Assembly (NCBI GenBank): GCA_025642065.1
Contig: JAODUP010000119.1
Span: forward strand, 696,001-760,000
Reading direction: 5' to 3'
DNA: 64,000 nucleotides
DNA from: Paralvinella palmiformis
Taxonomy: Eukaryota > Annelida > Polychaeta > Terebellida > Alvinellidae
A program made the position numbers and the translations under genes. A model generated the notes under the pieces. That model worked only from the letters and a program-made list of their open reading frames with translations, was not told the DNA's origin and searched no databases. Shown piece after piece: positions 59,599-64,000 of the stretch. Position 1 is the first letter of the stretch, and each line of letters starts with the position of its first letter.

Positions 59599-59635
<37 letters not shown>

Positions 59636-59662
59636 GCACACACACACATACACACACACATG
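59599..59662. repeat. Compound (TA)n(CA)n microsatellite
   Basis: TA tract passing into CACACA, directly after the palindrome. Confidence 0.95.
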
Positions 59663-59669
59663 CCAATAA

Positions 59670-61060
59670 TGTTAAGGCATTCTGTGACTCCGATCAATTA
59701 ATCTTAAATGTGAGTATTAATAAATGAATATTACTATTTTAAATTAATTTCAAACCATTGTTATTGTTTGAAAATTTATTTGTTTGGTGAATCCAGATAA
59801 CTAGAGTAAATTGATAACTAGTTGCTTCCTCCTCTCTTCTTTGAGCTGTGTAATCAGCGTATCATCATGTACTTAAAACATTATGGATATATTGTATGAA
59901 ACTATGTTATGTCAATATGATAAAACTGTAAAGTATAGTTCTTGTCCTCAGCTGGGTAATGAAACTAACATGTCAGCAGCATATGATAAAACCGATATTA
60001 AGGAATCTCTACTTTTTCACAATCACAGGTGAACTTTAAATCTGACAATATTATTAAACAGGGCTATTATATTTAATTAGTAAAAGTTTTAATTATAAAT
60101 TCGACATTAATTGACGTCATTTATCCAACAAATGTTTTTATTTAACACATACTCTGTACTATAGGTGCTCATGATATAGGATTATCAGCAATGTTTTTAT
60201 TTATATGAGTTGTTGACACTGTTGTCTTGATTGAATTAATAAAAAAAAGTTAATAACACTTATGTTGTTTTTAAAGCAGACGCACAGACAGATTTTATGA
60301 CCAGCATCACTCTAGCATAAATTTCTCTTGGTTATCTGCCACATAGTATATATATACTGAGAAAGTAGTTAATAAGCACTAGGGTTGAAATCGAAACCTA
60401 AATTTGTCTGAGGGGTGTTTTATCTTTCATTTCACCTCAATCAAAATAGGCATCATCCATTTATTCTCCCATCTGGACAAAAGTTGCCATAAAACCACTT
60501 TCCTTAAGCTTTATCTACCCCATATTGGCAAATCCCCGACAAATAGGTGAGAAAAGGGTGTTTTTCTTGTTGTAATGTAAATTATAATTGTGATATTTGT
60601 TTATAACATGTTTTATATTGTACATTAGTCAGTCAGTCAGTATAAAATAAGTTGAAGTGCTTCCTTCAAAATAGGTGATTACTTTGATGTTTTCACTGAT
60701 CCTCTCAAGGTCCAGTTGAAAGTGAACTGCAGATCTTCAGAGTTGAATCCGAGTGTTACCTGTGTCTGTGCTACGTTTCATTCATCAAGAAAGGCCTCAA
60801 GATAATCGGGTTTCAACTGGGAATATCTCCTCAGCCTTGTCACTCACTCTCCCCATCACTCATTGATCTTACCTCTCGGTTGTTGTAGGAACTACAGCAC
60901 ATGCATGATTCCAGAGCATCATTTTCGTTTCATTACAATTTTTCACTTCTACCAGACACTATTCAGCAAGAATTTGATCTGAATAAAACTTTAATGTCTG
61001 TGTTTGGTGGGGAATGAATAAGTGATTTATTTAATTACCACAAACACTGAATTAGCATGG
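59670..61060. other. No gene seen downstream of TMEM187
   Basis: AT-rich spacer. Between 60,640 and 60,900 the text is somewhat less AT-rich (TCCTCTCAAGGTCCAGTTG and following) and may be an old repeat, but no other copy is in the window. Confidence 0.4.
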
Positions 61061-61074
61061 TATGAATAGTACTA

Positions 61075-61225
61075 GTGAGTCAGTGAGTGAGTGAGTGTTT
61101 CGATTAACATCAGCACTGCTCTTACATGGGCTAGCTATCCGGACAGTCACCCCCTGAAGATTAAGAAATGAGATCATCCAATTTCATGATCTAGAGATCT
61201 GCAGCACAGCACATAATGAACTGTT
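61075..61225 (+). mobile_element. SINE-like repeat starting with GTGAGT units
   Basis: Begins with repeated GTGAGT units followed by GTTTCGATTAACATCAGCAC and CTATCCGGACAGTCACCCCC. A GTGAGT-leader followed by such a body resembles repeats common in marine gastropod genomes, from memory of the family only. No clear A and B boxes; single copy in the window. Confidence 0.3.
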
Positions 61226-61261
61226 GTACAGGAGCGTTCCTATTAGAGGAAGGATAGATAA

Positions 61262-61284
61262 ATAGAGAGAGAGAGAGAGAGAGA
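61262..61284. repeat. (GA)n microsatellite
   Basis: Short uninterrupted AGAG tract. Confidence 0.9.
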
Positions 61285-61909
61285 TACATTAAAATGTGTT
61301 ACCTGGAGTATGTTAATACAACCAATGTTCTTTTGGAGTTGTTTTGTTGTTGTTGTTGTTATTATTGTTGTTATTATTAATTGTAACATTCAATTATTCA
61401 ATATGCCAACAATACAACTCAACCAAGCAGTGACTCACTCACTTCCTCACCAATCCAACCTAACATTTTATTCACTCAAAACCTCAAGTTAAAATAGATT
61501 ACTTGGGTTTATGACCATTTGTTGTCAATTTGCTTCAGGAATTATATCTTTCTCCGATGCGCTGTAAGCTTATCAAGCTACAGACCAATATATTCACGTC
61601 TATGTCAGAGACATTAGATATTCTTTGATTCCTAGAATGTATGCCTCGTTCGCCATAGATGTATGTATTATGACTTGTTTAAAGGTACGCTATGATGCCA
61701 AAATGCTTAGAATTCGTTTTAGATGCGAAAGATAAACTCTATTTCTAAACCGAGAATTAAATTGCGTTTCGGAAAAAAATGTGTATAAAATATGTAGCTT
61801 TTTTGTCTTCGATAAGGAAAGACTTTAGAGTAGATTGAGAACGTGTTTCCTTAAATTTTATCATAATGTAATCATTGAATAATTCCGGTTTATCAATCCA
61901 TTAAACTAG

Positions 61910-62035
61910 TTCATCCATTTATTTATTTATCTTTTATGTCCATCAATCCATAAAATTTGTCCATCAATCGATCGATCGATCGATCGATCCATCCATAAAT
62001 TTACCCATCTATCTAACAATCCATTCATCAATTTA
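61910..62035. repeat. (ATCG)n/(CATC)n tetranucleotide region
   Basis: Five perfect ATCG units (CAATCGATCGATCGATCG) inside a longer, degenerate ATCCATCC/ATCTATC array. Confidence 0.85.
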
Positions 62036-62192
62036 TTTTTCCAAATATACATGATGCACTCATGCACGTCCAGTGACACACACACACACTCGTACATTTA
62101 CACATGTACGTGTGTGCACTCATATAGATATGGATACCAGATCATTTTATTTGAGAAATCAGTAGTTTTTAATTAAGCTCCAATGTCCTTTA

Positions 62193-62652
62193 GTGCGCGC
62201 AATAATATATAATATCATCTTCTGTTCATCCTCAGATGTCTTCGTTATCTTTCATTTCCTGTCTTCACTCGGGTCACATTTAGCCCCGTACGTGTTTAGA
62301 ACAATTACAACCAGAACACAGCTTCCTGCTAGAGGAGCTAACACAATAACCTTCTCACATATAACAACTAGTTTGCGGCGTTTCTTGGCACCAACCTCCA
62401 TTTCTCACCTTGACGCCTCTGTTAATGAACACCGGGTTTTATTTATTTATACATCAGTGTGCTCTTGGTCAACCTGTACACCTTTTCTCCCGTCAAATCG
62501 CTGAATCTGGAGGGAAATTTCGTTCGGTTAACGCAATTTTACTCCATAATTATACACCTGCCCAGCAACGGAAGATAAACGAAGAATTGGCTTTAGACGT
62601 GAGTAACTCAACGAAGACTAGGGATGTGATGAGTCAATTAAATATTGGCTGA
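62193..62652 (+). pseudogene. Unidentified coding-like stretch
   Basis: Two overlapping plus-strand frames in less AT-rich DNA. The second (62,410-62,652) ends in a hydrophilic piece, AILLHNYTPAQQRKINEELA then MSQLNIG and a stop, that looks protein-like. No splice partner or known domain was recognised; it may be an exon of a gene outside the window or a transposon relic. Confidence 0.2.
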
Positions 62653-63088
62653 TATAGAGAGGAAGTCATTTAATGCAGATGTCTAGACATTCGCTCTACA
62701 TTTAACCTAATTTCGAACTTCACTCAATTTGTAAAGCAATTCAATCAGAAGAATCCGTTATTGACCTTTCAGTTGAATCAACCTAATCGAATTGTACCGA
62801 GAGAAAATTCAGGTGTTTCTTTAAAAATATAAAATTGAATATTTTCCAGTGTATCAAATGAAAGTGACCGTCTTTTGAATTACATCATTGAATCATATAA
62901 GACTATATTAAAATGATGGCCGGTACTGATATTGACACTGAGTTTGATGGTTATTGTGTTCTAGAGACTCATTTTTTGCTCGACTCAGTAACTGACGTAA
63001 ACCTACTGAACCCTAATATATAAAATTAGTGCTTAAAACATCCTAAATATAGGAAGATTTATCAATACATTATTGATGTTCTATCCCA

Positions 63089-63685
63089 GATCTTAGTCCA
63101 GTTATTAACCATTTTCGTCTAGACTACGATGATCTTAGTCCAGTTATTATATAACCATTATTGTTTAGACTACGAGGATCTTAGTCCAGTTATTAACTAT
63201 TTTCGTCTAGACTACGAGGATCTTAGTCCAGTTATTATATAACCATTATTGTTTAGACTACGAGGATCTTAGTCCAGTTATTAACCATTTTCGTCTAGAC
63301 TACGATGATCTTAGTCCAGTTATTATATAACCATTATTGTTTAGACTACGAGGATCTTAGTCCAGTTATTAACTATTTTCGTCTAGACTACGAGGATCTT
63401 AGTCCAGTTATTATATAACCATTATTGTTTAGACTACGAGGATCTTAGTCCAGTTATTAACCATTTTCGTCTAGACTACGAGGATCTTAGTCCAGTTATT
63501 ATATAACCATTTTCGTCTAGACTACGAGGATCTTAGTCCAGTTATTAACTATTTTCGTCTAGACTACGAGGATCTTAGTCCAGTTAATAACTATTATCGT
63601 CTAGACTACGAGGATCTTAGTCCAGTTATTATATAACCATTTTCGTCTAGTCTACAAGGATCTTAGTCTACGAGGATCTATTCAA
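63089..63685. repeat. Higher-order minisatellite, alternating 42- and 46-bp units
   Basis: GATCTTAGTCCAGTTATTA starts at 63089, 63131, 63177, 63219, 63265, 63307, 63353, 63395, 63441, 63483, 63529, 63571, 63613, with a last degenerate unit at 63659. Spacings alternate 42, 46, 42, 46 and so on up to 63571, then 42 and 46. The 46-bp form has ATATAACCA in place of AACCA/AACTA. The repeating block is therefore an 88-bp dimer. Confidence 0.97.
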
Positions 63686-63689
63686 ATTA

Positions 63690-64000
63690 TTAAAGGACAC
63701 TAAGTGCAAGTTATAGGTGATATGATACTTTTTTTTGAATCCAAATTAGGTATCTTCTTGTATGTTGATGTATTTTTTTCTCTATATTTATGTATATGAT
63801 ACTGTGCCTGAAATGTGCATCTAGGAACTATACTCTGCGTTATAAATTCAGTTCGTAAAATCCCATAGATTCGGTACTGTTGTTATCTGGGAAATATGAC
63901 CGATGACCTACACTTAGTGTAATGAGATGATCTTAGCGGAACATTTGATTGACGGGTGTAACATCTTATAGTCATGTATAACAAATGCGATTCGTTCCCC
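63690..64000. other. No gene seen at window end
   Basis: AT-rich sequence beyond the minisatellite without recognisable features. Confidence 0.4.

Overview
The window is AT-rich nuclear DNA from a metazoan with spliced genes (canonical GT-AG introns, tRNA-derived SINEs, many decayed LINEs and DNA transposons, dense TA/GATA microsatellites). The gene content (HCF-1 with Taspase1-like sites instead of the vertebrate OGT repeats, an IMD/RIPK1-type death-domain adaptor, CR1/L2-like LINEs) points to an invertebrate, most plausibly a lophotrochozoan such as a mollusc. That placement is inference, not proof.

Layout. 1-17.6 kb is a transposon graveyard with no host gene I can support: at least five non-LTR retrotransposon remnants (2.2-3.6, 5.6-8.95, 10.5-10.9, 11.1-12.4, 13.1-14.3 and 15.5-16.0 kb), a pogo/Tigger-type transposase relic near 10 kb, a hAT-like terminal-inverted-repeat element (5155-9455) that carries a nested LINE and SINE, and an unidentified degenerate block at 16.0-17.6 kb. 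19.5-24.6 kb (minus) is a complete four-coding-exon gene for a 279-residue protein with a RHIM-like segment and a C-terminal RIPK1/IMD-type death domain. 24.6-30.8 kb is repeat-rich spacer, including a ~1 kb inverted copy of the first kilobase of the window. 31.0-41.9 kb (plus) is an eight-coding-exon ankyrin-repeat/SOCS-box gene (515 residues) whose last intron hosts a decayed hAT-like transposase. It converges tail-to-tail on HCFC1 (minus, 43.6-57.8 kb, 21 coding exons, 1343 residues). HCFC1 stands head-to-head with TMEM187 (plus, 58.6-59.4 kb), the same arrangement as in human Xq28. 59.5-64 kb is microsatellite and repeat DNA ending in a higher-order minisatellite (alternating 42/46-bp units).

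How the genes relate. HCFC1 (chromatin and transcription co-regulator) and TMEM187 (multi-pass membrane protein of unknown function) probably share one bidirectional promoter region. The ASB protein is predicted to be a substrate receptor for a Cullin-5/Elongin B-C ubiquitin ligase. The death-domain protein looks like an innate-immune signalling adaptor. Exon joins were derived by hand from splice sites, reading-phase continuity and family similarity; all three multi-exon models close in phase (840, 1548 and 4032 nt). No searches were run.
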